Shown: positions 1 to 8,690, counted from the first letter of the stretch. The stretch: DNA of 64,000 bases from Hyphobacterium marinum (GCF_036330325.1 NZ_JAZDRO010000005.1:62001-126000); one strand, 5' to 3'. The notes: generated by a model not told the origin, from the letters alone. Numbers and translations are program-made.

Positions 1-335
1 AGCCGGCGGCGCGAGACCTCAAACACCGGGCGCTCACCCCAAGGGCTCACCTGTTTCAGGCCCGAGGGTCCGTCGACCATCACCTCGCGGGCATCGCCCA
101 AAGTCGGCGCGACCAGCGCCACTCTGCGGCAGCCCGCCCGGACCTGCGCCGAGACCCACTCGGCTCCGGCGCGGGTCTTGCCCGCACCCCGCCCGCCCAG
201 GAAGAGCCAGATCGACCAGTCAGTCTCCGGCGGGTGCTGTTCGGTCCGGCCCCAGAACGTCCAGTCCGCCAGCATCGCCATCAGCTCGCGCTGGCCCATT
301 TTCGCCATGACCGCACGCCGCTGCTCTGCCGGCAT
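1..335 (-). CDS. terL: phage/GTA large terminase subunit, N-terminal part (truncated by window edge)
   Basis: This is the ATPase of the DNA-packaging motor that loads DNA into phage or gene transfer agent (GTA) heads. Translating the minus strand from the ATG at 335 gives MPAEQRRAVMAK..., then WLFLGGRGAGKTRAGAEWV at about residues 43-61. That is a textbook terminase Walker A followed by the AGAEW run usual in GTA-type large terminases. A second ATG at 308 is an alternative start. The rest of the gene lies beyond the left edge. It overlaps the upstream small-terminase-like frame by about 116 bp in a different frame. GTA rather than prophage is inferred from the alphaproteobacterial setting and the absence of integrase or lysogeny genes here. 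Confidence 0.85.
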   Translation of the reverse strand, partial: MPAEQRRAVMAKMGQRELMAMLADWTFWGRTEQHPPETDWSIWLFLGGRGAGKTRAGAEWVSAQVRAGCRRVALVAPTLGDAREVMVDGPSGLKQVSPWGERPVFEVSRRR

Positions 336-747
336 CGAGTGCAGCAAAGCGGCGTTCGAGTTCGGCGCAGAGGTCTTCGACGCTGGGCATGTCGTCATCC
401 GTTGGTTCGGCCTTCGTGTCCTTGGGTGTCATCCATCCCTCCAGATCCTTGCTGGCTTTCAGAACCGCGCTGAACGCCCGCGCCCGGCGCGCGACATCGG
501 CCGGGGCCTCGTCGCGGAACGCCGCCTGGATGCGGGCGAGGTCTGCTTCCATCGCCGCGCGCTGGCGCGCTAGCCGCACGGCGGGGGTGTCCTTGGCCAT
601 CTGACCGAGCTTCCTGTAGGTCCAGCTTTCCGACAGCCCGGCACGGTCGGCGATCTCGCCCACCGGAACACCCGCCAGTCTCAATTGCTCGAGAACGGCC
701 CACTCACCCGGGGAGAGTTGCCGCTTCCTGACGCGTTTTCCGACCAT
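220..747 (-). CDS. putative small terminase subunit (GTA/phage, HTH protein)
   Basis: A 175-aa basic protein directly upstream of the large terminase, so by position the DNA-recognition subunit of the packaging motor. Residues 10-50 read as a helix-turn-helix (SPGEWAVLEQLRLAGVPVGEIADRAGLSESWTYRKLG, seen in two stretches), which is typical of small terminases. The middle is charged and helical. The C-terminal 40 residues, rich in Ala/Gly/Asp, overlap the large-terminase start and may be non-essential or a consequence of an unstopped frame. The start is the ATG at 747; GTG/TTG alternatives are not needed. Function is inferred from HTH plus position. An unrelated regulator is possible but less likely. 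Confidence 0.6.
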   Translation of the reverse strand: MVGKRVRKRQLSPGEWAVLEQLRLAGVPVGEIADRAGLSESWTYRKLGQMAKDTPAVRLARQRAAMEADLARIQAAFRDEAPADVARRARAFSAVLKASKDLEGWMTPKDTKAEPTDDDMPSVEDLCAELERRFAALDAGRAAACGHGENGPARADGDAGGLDVLGPDRTAPAGD

Positions 748-840
748 GCCGGTTTATAGCCTGAAACCGGATCAGCCGGATTATTCGCCTGTGAAATAAG
801 TTAGACGTTTGAAGCGGCGATGCTTTTCTGGGAGGGCCGC

Positions 841-864
841 GGGGATAGCGGCCTGCCTATCCCC
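841..864 (-). terminator. stem-loop directly after the ycgN-like stop codon
   Basis: GGGGATA (841-847) and TATCCCC (858-864) form a 7-bp perfect stem with a 10-nt loop immediately past the stop of the minus-strand gene ending at 865. There is no U-tract, so intrinsic termination would be weak. It may be an mRNA 3'-end stabiliser. Confidence 0.3.
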
Positions 865-1308
865 TCATTCGCCCGGCCAGGACCGGATCCGGGTGTCCAG
901 ATCATCCTCGTCCACCGCCAGTTCGCTGACGACAAACCCCTTGACCGCCATGCCGGCTTTCGCCGTGGAATTCGGATCGCCTGTCACCAGCGGATGCCAG
1001 TCCGGCAAATCCTTGCCTTCGGCGAGCAGGCGGTAGGCACAGGTCTGCGGCATGAAGTTCAGCTGCGCGACATTGTCCGGAGTCAGTGGCACACAATCGG
1101 GCACCCGGACCGCGCGGTTTGCATAATCCCGGCACCGTCCGGTCGAACAGTTCAGAAGCCGGCACGCCACATCGGTGAACTCCAGCCGTCGGTCATCGTC
1201 TTCCAGCTGGATGAGGCAGCATTTCGCGCAGCCATCGCACAGCGATTCCCATTCGCCTTGCGTCATGTCTGACAGGGCTTTCAGCTTCCAGAAGGGTTGT
1301 TGGGACAT
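865..1308 (-). CDS. YcgN/UPF0260 family cysteine-cluster protein
   Basis: A 147-aa protein with an N-terminal CxxCxxCC cluster (C24, C27, C30, C31) followed by DVACRLLNCSTGRCRDY. This is the pattern of the UPF0260/YcgN family and of zinc- or iron-chelating CxxCxxCC proteins. The biochemical role of the family is not settled in my knowledge. The start is the ATG at 1308 (MSQQPFWK), where family members begin; an upstream in-frame extension to 1395 would run into the divergent PBP gene and is rejected. It is divergent from the PBP1A gene, with about 70 bp between their starts that must hold both promoters. Confidence 0.85.
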   Translation of the reverse strand: MSQQPFWKLKALSDMTQGEWESLCDGCAKCCLIQLEDDDRRLEFTDVACRLLNCSTGRCRDYANRAVRVPDCVPLTPDNVAQLNFMPQTCAYRLLAEGKDLPDWHPLVTGDPNSTAKAGMAVKGFVVSELAVDEDDLDTRIRSWPGE

Positions 1309-1375
1309 GACTGCCTGAATTATGCCGCTATGTCCGGGCGTCTTGCCCGGATGCTGGATTGGTCCCGACCCTAAC

Positions 1376-3337
1376 ATGCCGTTTCGCGCCGACATATTGA
1401 GAGATGATCACCGGCGGCGTGAGCGCCGCGCGTGGATCATCACGGCTGTTGCCGCGACCATCATCCTGCTCGCTGGCCTTATCGCCGGCGCATTCTGGCG
1501 TTGGGCCTTCCATGACCTGCCGTCCCTGCCCGAGGACCCCGAGACTTTCTGGAGTATCAGGCGGGAGGCCTCCGCGACACTCCTTGATCGCAATGGCGAT
1601 GTGCTCGATGTGCGCGGGCCGCTCTATGCCAGCTCGATCACGCTCGATGATCTGCCGCCGCACGTCATCAACGCCTTCATCGCCATCGAGGACCGGCGCT
1701 TCTACGAACATGATGGCGTGGACTACCGCTCAGCCGGCCGCGCGGTGCTCGCAAATTTGCGCGCCGGAGCGACGGTCCAGGGCGGCTCGACCTTGACCAT
1801 GCAGCTGGTGAAAAACCTTATCCTGTCACCGGAGCGCTCATTGCGCCGGAAGATCCAGGAAATGCGCCTCGCCCTGGCGCTGGAGCGTCAGCTCTCCAAG
1901 ACGCAAATCCTCGAACTTTACCTCAACCGGGTCTATCTCGGGGCCGGGGCCTATGGCGTTGAAGCCGCGTCACGGCGCTATTTCGGCCGCTCCGCTTCGC
2001 AGCTGACGCTTTCCGAAGCCGCCCTCCTCGCCGCCCTGCCCAAGGCCCCCTCACGGCTCGACCCGACCACCAATATCGAGGCCGCCCGCGAACGCGCCGC
2101 GCAGGTCCTCCAGGCGATGACCGAGGCCGAGTTCATTACCGCCGAAGAGCGCGATGCCGCCCTCGCCGCCCCGGCCCAGCTTCAGCCCGCCGCCGAACAG
2201 ACGCTGCGCGACGGCGCGCTCTACGGCTACATTTTCGACGAAGCACTGGCCCAGGCCGAAGCCCTCATTGCCTCCCGCCCCGCCGATCTTGTTATCCGTA
2301 CAACCATTGACCCCGAACTTCAGGGCATGGCGCATAGCGCCCTCAATGCCCGGCTCGACGAGGAAGGCGAGCGCGAGAATGCCGGGCAGGCGGCGCTTGT
2401 CGCACTGGCCAATGATGGCTCCATTCGCGCACTGGTCGGCGGACGGAATTATGCCGACAGCCAGTTCAATCGCGCGGTTCATGCCTATCGCCAGCCCGGT
2501 TCCGCCTTCAAGCCGATTGTCTATGCCGCCGCCTTCGAGGCCGGGCTTTCGCCCTTCACCGCCTTCTATGACGAGCCCATTGATCTCGAAGGCTGGAGCC
2601 CGCGCAATTTCGGCGGCAATTATCGCGGCCGCGTTACGCTGCAAGAGGCGCTGCGCCGGTCCATCAACACGGTCGCCGCCCAGGTCGGGGTTGAAATCGG
2701 CCCCGAAGCCGTTGTCGACATGGCTCACCGTCTCGGGATCGAGACCGAACTGCCGCCGCTTCCCGCCCTGTCGCTCGGTGCGGTCGAGGTCAATCTTCTT
2801 GAACTAACCGGGGCGTATTCGACCATCGCCAGCGACGGTATCCGCCGCCGCCCCTTCCTCATCCTCGCGGTGACCGACAGCCGGGGGCGCGTCCTCTATG
2901 AACGCCCTGAGACTGAAGGTTCGGGCGAGCGCGCCATCGAAGCAAATATCGCCCAGACCGTCTCGACCCTGATGCAGGACGTGGTGATCTCCGGGACGGG
3001 TCAGAATGCCCGGCTCGCCGACCGCCCGGTCGCTGGCAAGACCGGCACCAGCCAGGATTCCCGCGACGCCTGGTTTGTTGGTTTCTCTGCGGACTACACG
3101 GCCGGCGTCTGGGTCGGCAATGACGATGACACCCCGACACGCGACGTCACCGGCGGCGGCCTGCCGGCCCGCATCTGGCGCGATTTCATGACGCTGGCTC
3201 ACGCCGAGCTTCCGGCCCGGCTCCTGTCAGCCCCGGCCCCGCGCGAACGCACCGAGCGTGAGGAACGCCTCGCGGCCTACTACTCGTCCCTGTCCTCGGC
3301 TTTCGCCGCGGAATTGGGCGAGGCCGCCGAACCCTGA
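1376..3337 (+). CDS. class A penicillin-binding protein 1A (bifunctional peptidoglycan synthase)
   Basis: Polymerises lipid II glycan strands (GT51 domain) and cross-links peptides (transpeptidase domain) on the periplasmic face of the inner membrane. The 653-aa product has a short basic cytoplasmic tail, one membrane anchor at about 20-45, and the GT51 motif IEDRRFYEHDGVD with the catalytic Glu at about 105. QGGSTLTMQLVKN and KIQEMRLALALE follow. Its transpeptidase motifs are GSAFK (Ser near 376), RSINT and GKTGTS. It is shorter than many PBP1A proteins and lacks an obvious OB-fold insert. The start was chosen at ATG 1376 (MPFRADILRD); an earlier in-frame ATG at 1322 adds 18 unlikely residues. 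The 3' end overlaps the convergent channel gene by 58 bp. Confidence 0.93.
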   Translation: MPFRADILRDDHRRRERRAWIITAVAATIILLAGLIAGAFWRWAFHDLPSLPEDPETFWSIRREASATLLDRNGDVLDVRGPLYASSITLDDLPPHVINAFIAIEDRRFYEHDGVDYRSAGRAVLANLRAGATVQGGSTLTMQLVKNLILSPERSLRRKIQEMRLALALERQLSKTQILELYLNRVYLGAGAYGVEAASRRYFGRSASQLTLSEAALLAALPKAPSRLDPTTNIEAARERAAQVLQAMTEAEFITAEERDAALAAPAQLQPAAEQTLRDGALYGYIFDEALAQAEALIASRPADLVIRTTIDPELQGMAHSALNARLDEEGERENAGQAALVALANDGSIRALVGGRNYADSQFNRAVHAYRQPGSAFKPIVYAAAFEAGLSPFTAFYDEPIDLEGWSPRNFGGNYRGRVTLQEALRRSINTVAAQVGVEIGPEAVVDMAHRLGIETELPPLPALSLGAVEVNLLELTGAYSTIASDGIRRRPFLILAVTDSRGRVLYERPETEGSGERAIEANIAQTVSTLMQDVVISGTGQNARLADRPVAGKTGTSQDSRDAWFVGFSADYTAGVWVGNDDDTPTRDVTGGGLPARIWRDFMTLAHAELPARLLSAPAPRERTEREERLAAYYSSLSSAFAAELGEAAEP

Positions 3338-4167
3338 GTCACCGCCTCACGCAGAGCCTTGATCTCGGCCCGGATCGCCGTCAGCTCGCGGTGCATCTCG
3401 TCGCGGTCTGCCTGGGCGTCGGCCTCGGATTTTTCCGCGCGCTCCTCTTCCTCGTCGAAATGCTTCGACTGCAGGGAGTCGACAATCACCGCGATGAACA
3501 TGTTCAGCACCGCGAAACTCGTCAGCACGATGAAGATGACGAAGAAGACCCAGGCAAAGGCCTGCGCCTCCATCACAGGCCGCGCGACATCCATCGCCCA
3601 GCCTTCCAGCGTCATCACCTGGAACAGGGTGAACGCTGACCCGCCCAACGTCCCGAACAGGTCCGGATTGGTCGGCCCGAAGAGTTTCGTGGCCATCACC
3701 GCGGCGACGTAGAACATCAGCGACAGGACGGCGAGGATCGCGCCCATACCCGGGATCGCGCGCATCAGCGCTTCGACCACCTTGCGCATGTCCGGCATCA
3801 CCGAGAACAGGCGGAACACCCGCATGATGCGCAGCGCCCGCAACACGGTGAACGGGCCAGCGTCGGGGAAGAGCGAGATGCCGACAACAATCAGGTCGAA
3901 CCAGTTCCAGCCCGATTTGAAGAATTCGCCCCTGTAGGCGATCATTTTCAACAGCAATTCGGCGACGAAGATCGCGACGATGATCCGGTCCACCACGGGC
4001 AGGACATCGGTGAACCAGACGGCCTCAAACGGATAGGCTTCCAGCCCCAGCGTCACGGCGTTGAACAGGATCAGGCCGGTAATGGAGTTGAGGAAAAGCG
4101 GCGTTTCAAGGAACGCGATCAACTTTTGCCGCCAGGCCGCGATTTGCGTGTCGGATTGCTCGGTCAT
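3280..4167 (-). CDS. NaChBac-type voltage-gated cation channel with TLEGWAMD filter
   Basis: A 295-aa single-domain six-helix channel that should assemble as a tetramer. S1 lies at about 23-41, S2 56-77, S3 88-101. The S4 voltage sensor carries arginines at 110, 113, 116 and 119, spaced every third residue. S5 is at 139-160, the pore loop at 175-195, S6 at 203-232. An acidic neck (HFDEEEERAEKSEAD) and a C-terminal heptad-rich helix suit the four-helix coiled coil of bacterial Nav channels. The filter reads T186-L-E-G-W-A-M-D193. Nav filters are normally TLESW, so Ser to Gly at the fourth position, with Asp at the eighth, is unusual. The start is ATG 4167; 17 upstream in-frame residues look non-coding. 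Confidence 0.9.
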   Translation of the reverse strand: MTEQSDTQIAAWRQKLIAFLETPLFLNSITGLILFNAVTLGLEAYPFEAVWFTDVLPVVDRIIVAIFVAELLLKMIAYRGEFFKSGWNWFDLIVVGISLFPDAGPFTVLRALRIMRVFRLFSVMPDMRKVVEALMRAIPGMGAILAVLSLMFYVAAVMATKLFGPTNPDLFGTLGGSAFTLFQVMTLEGWAMDVARPVMEAQAFAWVFFVIFIVLTSFAVLNMFIAVIVDSLQSKHFDEEEERAEKSEADAQADRDEMHRELTAIRAEIKALREAVTQGSAASPNSAAKAEDRDE

Positions 4168-4314
4168 CGTCCTCGTCCCCTGCGCGCCTCTCCTAGCCCT
4201 GCCCGGACCGGCGTGCAACTGCGCTGCGTCAGGCCGTTAACCCTTGCCGCGCACCGAATCTTTACATCTTTGTTATTGGCTGGTCCGGACGGATCGGGAT
4301 GAACTGGAACACCC

Positions 4315-5394
4315 ATGGCCATAGAATCGAGACTCCACCAGCTCGTTGACCTCGCCAAGGAGAAGTCCAGCGACCGCCGCCGCGAGCTTCTGCGCAACAT
4401 TACTGACTTGTTTTTCGAGACCACGCCCTCTGCCGATTCTACCGAGCATGGCGAATTTGACGAAGTGCTCTCGCGGCTTGCCATGCAGACCGCAAAGGAA
4501 GCGCGTCAGGAACTTTCGCGCCGGTTTTCGGAAGCGCCGCTGGCCCCGCGCGGCCTGATCCTGCAGCTGGCCCGCGACGCGATCGAGGTGGCCGCCCCCA
4601 TTCTGCAGAAATCGACGGTCCTGACCGAGAAGGACATGACCTCGCTCGCCGAGGACTCCAGCCAGGCGCACCTGAAGGCCCTGTCAGGCCGCGATACCGT
4701 TCCCGAGAGCGTTTCCGATGCCATCGTGCGGCGCGGTGACGATCACACCGTGGCCGCCCTTGTCCGAAATGAAGGCGCGCGCCTGTCGCGCAGCACGTTT
4801 GAAGCCGTGACCGAACGCGCAGAATCCAGCCCTGTGCTTCAGGCCCCGCTGGTCCAGCGCGAGAATACGCCGCCGGACCTGCTCCAGGACCTGATGACGG
4901 TTGTTGAATCCAATCTTCGCGACCAGATCATGGAGCGGTTCGACAAGATCGACCCGGACGTGCTCGAAGACGCGCTGGCCGCATCCCACGCCCGCCTCGA
5001 AGCCCGCATGAGGGCCGATAGCGAGCTGGAACAGGCCCGCAATTTCATCAATGCCAAGAAACTGCGCCGACAGCTTGATGGGGCCCTCCTCGCCCAGCTG
5101 CTGCGGGAAAAGAAAATGGCGCATTTCTGCGCCGGTCTGGCTGAACTCGCCGGTGTCGACATGGCCGCTGCCAAGCGTGCGGTCGAGCATCCCAGCATCG
5201 ATCCGCTCTGCCTGATCTGCAAGGCAGGCGGATTTGAACGCTCGCTCTTCGTCACGCTCGCCGTGCTGCGCAATGCCGGAAAGGGCGATGCGTTACGCGA
5301 CGCGCGCGAGTACGGCCGGATCTACGACGCCCTGTCCGATAGGGACGCCCAACGCGCGATCCGCTTCATGATGCTGCGCAAGAACGCAGCCTAG
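4315..5394 (+). CDS. DUF2336 domain-containing protein
   Basis: A 359-aa soluble, almost wholly alpha-helical protein of the DUF2336 family, which is confined largely to Alphaproteobacteria and built from HEAT-like helical repeats. Recognisable stretches are RRRELLRNITDLFF near the N terminus, the repeated V-L-x-L-A-R-D/E pattern in the middle and YGRIYDALSDRDAQRAIRF near the C terminus. No catalytic motif or membrane segment is visible. A second DUF2336 gene lies at 25864-26973. It is divergent from the channel gene, with about 147 bp between the starts. Role unknown; a scaffold function in signalling or cell-cycle control is only a guess. The 3' end overlaps the convergent mscS-like gene by 4 bp. 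Confidence 0.8.
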   Translation: MAIESRLHQLVDLAKEKSSDRRRELLRNITDLFFETTPSADSTEHGEFDEVLSRLAMQTAKEARQELSRRFSEAPLAPRGLILQLARDAIEVAAPILQKSTVLTEKDMTSLAEDSSQAHLKALSGRDTVPESVSDAIVRRGDDHTVAALVRNEGARLSRSTFEAVTERAESSPVLQAPLVQRENTPPDLLQDLMTVVESNLRDQIMERFDKIDPDVLEDALAASHARLEARMRADSELEQARNFINAKKLRRQLDGALLAQLLREKKMAHFCAGLAELAGVDMAAAKRAVEHPSIDPLCLICKAGGFERSLFVTLAVLRNAGKGDALRDAREYGRIYDALSDRDAQRAIRFMMLRKNAA

Positions 5395-6614
5395 GCCCCG
5401 TCGTCGGATTCAAAACGCGCGTCGGGGTCTTCCGGCCGGACCTTTTCCGGGCGTTTCACGGACGGTCCGCTTGGCGGCGAGAATATCTCCACGCCATCAT
5501 CGAAATAGAGGGTCTGCGACGGGAAGGCGAAGCCGGTGCCGGCCCCTTCCACGATCTCCTTGATCGCGAAGGCCAGGCGTTCCTTGATCTCCATCCACTC
5601 GGTCCAGACCGTCGTCTTGGTGAAGCAGTAGAGCTTGAAATCGATCGAGGACGGCCCGAAGGAATCCACCCGCATGAAGGTGGTCACGTCCGGCGGCGTC
5701 GCGAATTCCTCATGGGACTCGATATAGTCGAGCACGCCATCGCGGATCTGCCGCAGCTGCTCGGTCGTGGTCTTGTACTCCACCCCGATCACCCAGGAGA
5801 TCCGGCGGTGGGTCATGCGGGAGAAATTGACCACCGCATTGTCTGACAATTCCGAGTTCGGAACATAGACAGGCCCCTTGTCAAAGCGCCGCACGACGGT
5901 GGAGCGGAAATTGATCCGTTCGACCGTCCCTTCAACGACGCCGTCGACCTTGATCCAGTCACCGGGGAAGAAGCGTTTCTCGGTCAGGATCAGGAAGCCC
6001 GCGATCAAATTCTTGAACAGGTCCTGCGCGCCAAGGCCGACTGCCACGCCGAACAGGCCAAGTCCGGCGACAATCGGCCCGACCGGAATGTCCCAGATTT
6101 CCAGGACCGCTGCGGCCCCGACCACGACGAAGACGATCCGGAAAAATTTCGTCGTCCAGTCGATCATCACTGGTGACAGATTGCGCTGCAGGCTGCCCAG
6201 CGACCGCGCGAAAGGCGTCACCAGATTGTGCAGGGACCAGAACAGGGCCACGGCGATCAGCGACTGGATCAGGCGTTCGCCGGGCGACGCCGTTCCGTCC
6301 AGGCCGAGGATCAGGATGGCGATATAAAAGGCCGCGATGACCGGCACCAGCTTGATGGGTTCGGACAGCGCTTCGGCGAAATCATCATCCAGTGTCGTCT
6401 TGGTCTTGCTCGTGACCTTCAGCACCAGCCCGATCAGCCAGCGTGCGAGCAGCCCGCGAACCAGCAATCCGAACAGCAGGACAAGAATGGCGACAAGGCC
6501 ATATCCGACGCTGGTCCCCAGGAAACTCGTATTCCACACATCCAGAACGATGTCCCACAAACGCACCGCTTCGCCGACGGCGGCTTCGGACAGGGTCTCG
6601 GTTGGTGCACTCAC
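5391..6614 (-). CDS. MscS-family mechanosensitive ion channel
   Basis: A 407-aa inner-membrane channel that opens under membrane tension in hypo-osmotic shock. Several hydrophobic helices fill residues 20-190. They are followed by the diagnostic pore helix and beta domain: GLGLFGVAVGLGAQDLFKNL, then GFLILTEKRFFPGDWIKV and VERINFRST, with YVPNS and an alpha/beta C-terminal domain. The best start is GTG 6614, not the longer frame to 6683. AAGGAG sits 8 nt upstream, and the GTG overlaps the TGA of the RF3 gene as GTGA, implying translational coupling. It has more transmembrane helices than E. coli MscS, resembling mid-sized YnaI/YbdG-like members. Confidence 0.9.
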   Translation of the reverse strand: MSAPTETLSEAAVGEAVRLWDIVLDVWNTSFLGTSVGYGLVAILVLLFGLLVRGLLARWLIGLVLKVTSKTKTTLDDDFAEALSEPIKLVPVIAAFYIAILILGLDGTASPGERLIQSLIAVALFWSLHNLVTPFARSLGSLQRNLSPVMIDWTTKFFRIVFVVVGAAAVLEIWDIPVGPIVAGLGLFGVAVGLGAQDLFKNLIAGFLILTEKRFFPGDWIKVDGVVEGTVERINFRSTVVRRFDKGPVYVPNSELSDNAVVNFSRMTHRRISWVIGVEYKTTTEQLRQIRDGVLDYIESHEEFATPPDVTTFMRVDSFGPSSIDFKLYCFTKTTVWTEWMEIKERLAFAIKEIVEGAGTGFAFPSQTLYFDDGVEIFSPPSGPSVKRPEKVRPEDPDARFESDDGA

Positions 6615-8215
6615 TGGCCACGCTCCTTGGCCCGAAGGAATTTCAGGTCGGGCCACTTTTCTTCCGAATAGCTGACTTCCCACGCGCTCTTGGCGAGGAA
6701 GACCGGGTCACCATCAATATCTTCGGCCATCGCCGATTTGTGCCGGTCTGCAAACCGCTCAATTTCGGCGTCGGATCCTGTCACCCAGCGCGCCGTGTCA
6801 TAGGGCGCGGCCTCGAACGTCACCTCGATCCCGTATTCGGTCGCGACGCGCTCCGACATAACCTCGATCTGCAGCTGGCCCACCGCCCCGACGATAAAGT
6901 CGCCACCCAGGACCGGGCGGAAGAGCTGGGTGACGCCTTCCTCGGCGAGACTTTCGAGCGCCTTCTTCAAATGCTTGGCTTTCAGCGGGTCTTTCAGCCG
7001 CGCCCGGCGCAGGATTTCCGGTGCGAAATTCGGTATGCCGGCAAAGCGGATTGCCCCGCTTTCGCTCAGCGTATCTCCGACCCGCAACGCGCCATGGTTC
7101 GGCACGCCGATGACATCGCCCGCAAAGGCTTCATCGGCGATCTCCCGGTCCTGGGCAAAGAACAGGATGGGTGAAGACACGGTGATGGCCTTGCCCTTCT
7201 CGGTCTTCAGCTTCATGCCGCGTTTGAACTTGCCCGAGGCGAGCCGCAGGAAGGCCACGCGGTCGCGGTGGTTCGGGTCCATGTTGGCCTGGACCTTGAA
7301 GACAAAGCCCGCCACCTCCGGGTCGGACGGCTGAATGGTCGCCGGTTGTCCCTTGACCACGGCCGGTTCCGGCTGCGGTCCCGGTGCGACTTCAGCCAGC
7401 GCATCCAGCAGTTCCCGAACGCCGAAATGGCGCAGCGCCGAACCGAAGTAGACCGGTGTCAGATGACCTTCGCGGAAGGACTGATCGTTATAGGCGGGGC
7501 AAACCTCGCGGGCCATCTCCGCGCCCTCGCGTAACCGCGCCAGTTCGCCGTCCGGCACGATCCGCTCTAGATCAGCCGAAGACATCGGCGTGCGCGGGGC
7601 GCGATCTGCCGGTGACCGGTCATCATCAGCGTGTCCAAAACTCAGGAACTCGTCGCGCTTCAGGTCCAGAACGCCTTTGAAGCGACGGCCGGACTCGGCG
7701 GGCCACTGCATCGGCGCGGCATCGAGCGCCAACTTGTCCTGGATATCATCAAGCAGCGCTTCCGGATCGAGCGCCTCGCGGTCCATCTTGTTGATGAAGG
7801 TCAGGATCGGGATATCGCGCAGGCGGCAGACTTCGACCAGTTTCAGCGTGCGTGGTTCCACGCCCTTGGCTGCGTCCAGTACCATGATGGCGCTGTCCGC
7901 CGCCGTCAGTGTCCGGTAGGTGTCTTCGGAAAAGTCCTCGTGGCCCGGCGTATCGAGCAGGTTGAAGAGAAGGCCCTGATGTTCATACGTCATCACCGAA
8001 GCCGAGACCGAAATCCCCCGGTCCTGCTCGATTTTCATCCAGTCCGACTGGGTACGCCGGTTCTCACCGCGCGCACGGACCTGGCCGGCAGCCCGGATCG
8101 ATCCCGCAGACAACAGCAGGTTTTCTGTCAGGGTCGTCTTGCCGGCGTCCGGGTGCGAGATGATCGCATAGGTGCGGCGGCGGGCCCATTCGCCCGTCTC
8201 GGTCGGCTTCGTCAT
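6611..8215 (-). CDS. prfC: peptide chain release factor 3
   Basis: RF3 is the translational GTPase that recycles RF1/RF2 after termination. The 534-aa product is full length. G1 is SHPDAGKTTLTE at about 20-31. A switch-I region contains QSDWMKIEQDRGISVS, G3 is DTPGHEDF and G4 is NKMDR. RF3-specific C-terminal sequence follows (LGGDFIVGAVGQLQIEVM, then APYDTARWV). It lies downstream of the DUF1491 gene and is coupled by a 4-bp GTGA overlap to the MscS-family gene. The position of the QDRG motif and the C terminus distinguish it from EF-G and BipA. Confidence 0.96.
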   Translation of the reverse strand: MTKPTETGEWARRRTYAIISHPDAGKTTLTENLLLSAGSIRAAGQVRARGENRRTQSDWMKIEQDRGISVSASVMTYEHQGLLFNLLDTPGHEDFSEDTYRTLTAADSAIMVLDAAKGVEPRTLKLVEVCRLRDIPILTFINKMDREALDPEALLDDIQDKLALDAAPMQWPAESGRRFKGVLDLKRDEFLSFGHADDDRSPADRAPRTPMSSADLERIVPDGELARLREGAEMAREVCPAYNDQSFREGHLTPVYFGSALRHFGVRELLDALAEVAPGPQPEPAVVKGQPATIQPSDPEVAGFVFKVQANMDPNHRDRVAFLRLASGKFKRGMKLKTEKGKAITVSSPILFFAQDREIADEAFAGDVIGVPNHGALRVGDTLSESGAIRFAGIPNFAPEILRRARLKDPLKAKHLKKALESLAEEGVTQLFRPVLGGDFIVGAVGQLQIEVMSERVATEYGIEVTFEAAPYDTARWVTGSDAEIERFADRHKSAMAEDIDGDPVFLAKSAWEVSYSEEKWPDLKFLRAKERGQ

Positions 8216-8293
8216 CGGCGTATCGCTCGGTATCGGGGTGTCATTCGCGGCGCGGCGTAGCGGCTTGAGCGATGCTTCGCAAGGCTTGTCGGC

Positions 8294-8632
8294 CTATTCC
8301 CCTTCAACCGGCTCGGTCAGAAAATGCCGGCCGGCCCGGTCCTCGATCTCGACGAGCCAGATATCCGGGTCGCTGTCGTGACGCCGGGTGGCGTAGGCAT
8401 CGGCCTCGTGCTCCGGTACGGGGTCTCCACCCAGCGGCTGGGTCCAGATGCGTTCGCCCTCGAAATCACGCGCCCCGGCATACAGGCGGGCCAGCCGGTC
8501 CGGCAGCGCGACCTTGACCAGAACCGCCCCGGCATCGGGATCGCCGGACCGCAGGACATAGCCGGCCGCCCCGCCCGCCTCCGCACGGCGTATCAGCGCC
8601 TGCACCCAGATTTTTGTCTTTAATTCCGCCAT
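8294..8632 (-). CDS. DUF1491 family protein
   Basis: A 112-aa protein starting MAELKTKIWVQALIRRAEAGG, the conserved opening of the alphaproteobacterial DUF1491 family. The middle has GYVLRSGDPDAGAVLVKV and the end ATRRHDSDPDIWLVEIEDRAGRHF, both conserved in that family. No known activity. The start is ATG 8632; the frame stays open further upstream only because it is antisense to the next gene. It is probably the first gene of a minus-strand unit with prfC and the mechanosensitive channel, with an 78-bp gap to prfC. Confidence 0.82.
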   Translation of the reverse strand: MAELKTKIWVQALIRRAEAGGAAGYVLRSGDPDAGAVLVKVALPDRLARLYAGARDFEGERIWTQPLGGDPVPEHEADAYATRRHDSDPDIWLVEIEDRAGRHFLTEPVEGE

Positions 8633-8657
8633 GACCCGTTGATGGCCGCCCAATTGC

Positions 8658-8672
8658 TTAATAAAGTGTAAA
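8658..8672 (+). promoter_or_regulatory. possible CtrA-like binding site
   Basis: TTAA, seven bases, TAAA: one mismatch from the alphaproteobacterial CtrA consensus TTAA-N7-TTAA. It lies in the divergent region between the DUF1491 gene and the exported BcsB-like gene that starts at 8691. A match this short occurs by chance, so this is a weak call. Confidence 0.25.
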
Positions 8673-8690
8673 TGGGGATGGGGGCGTATC

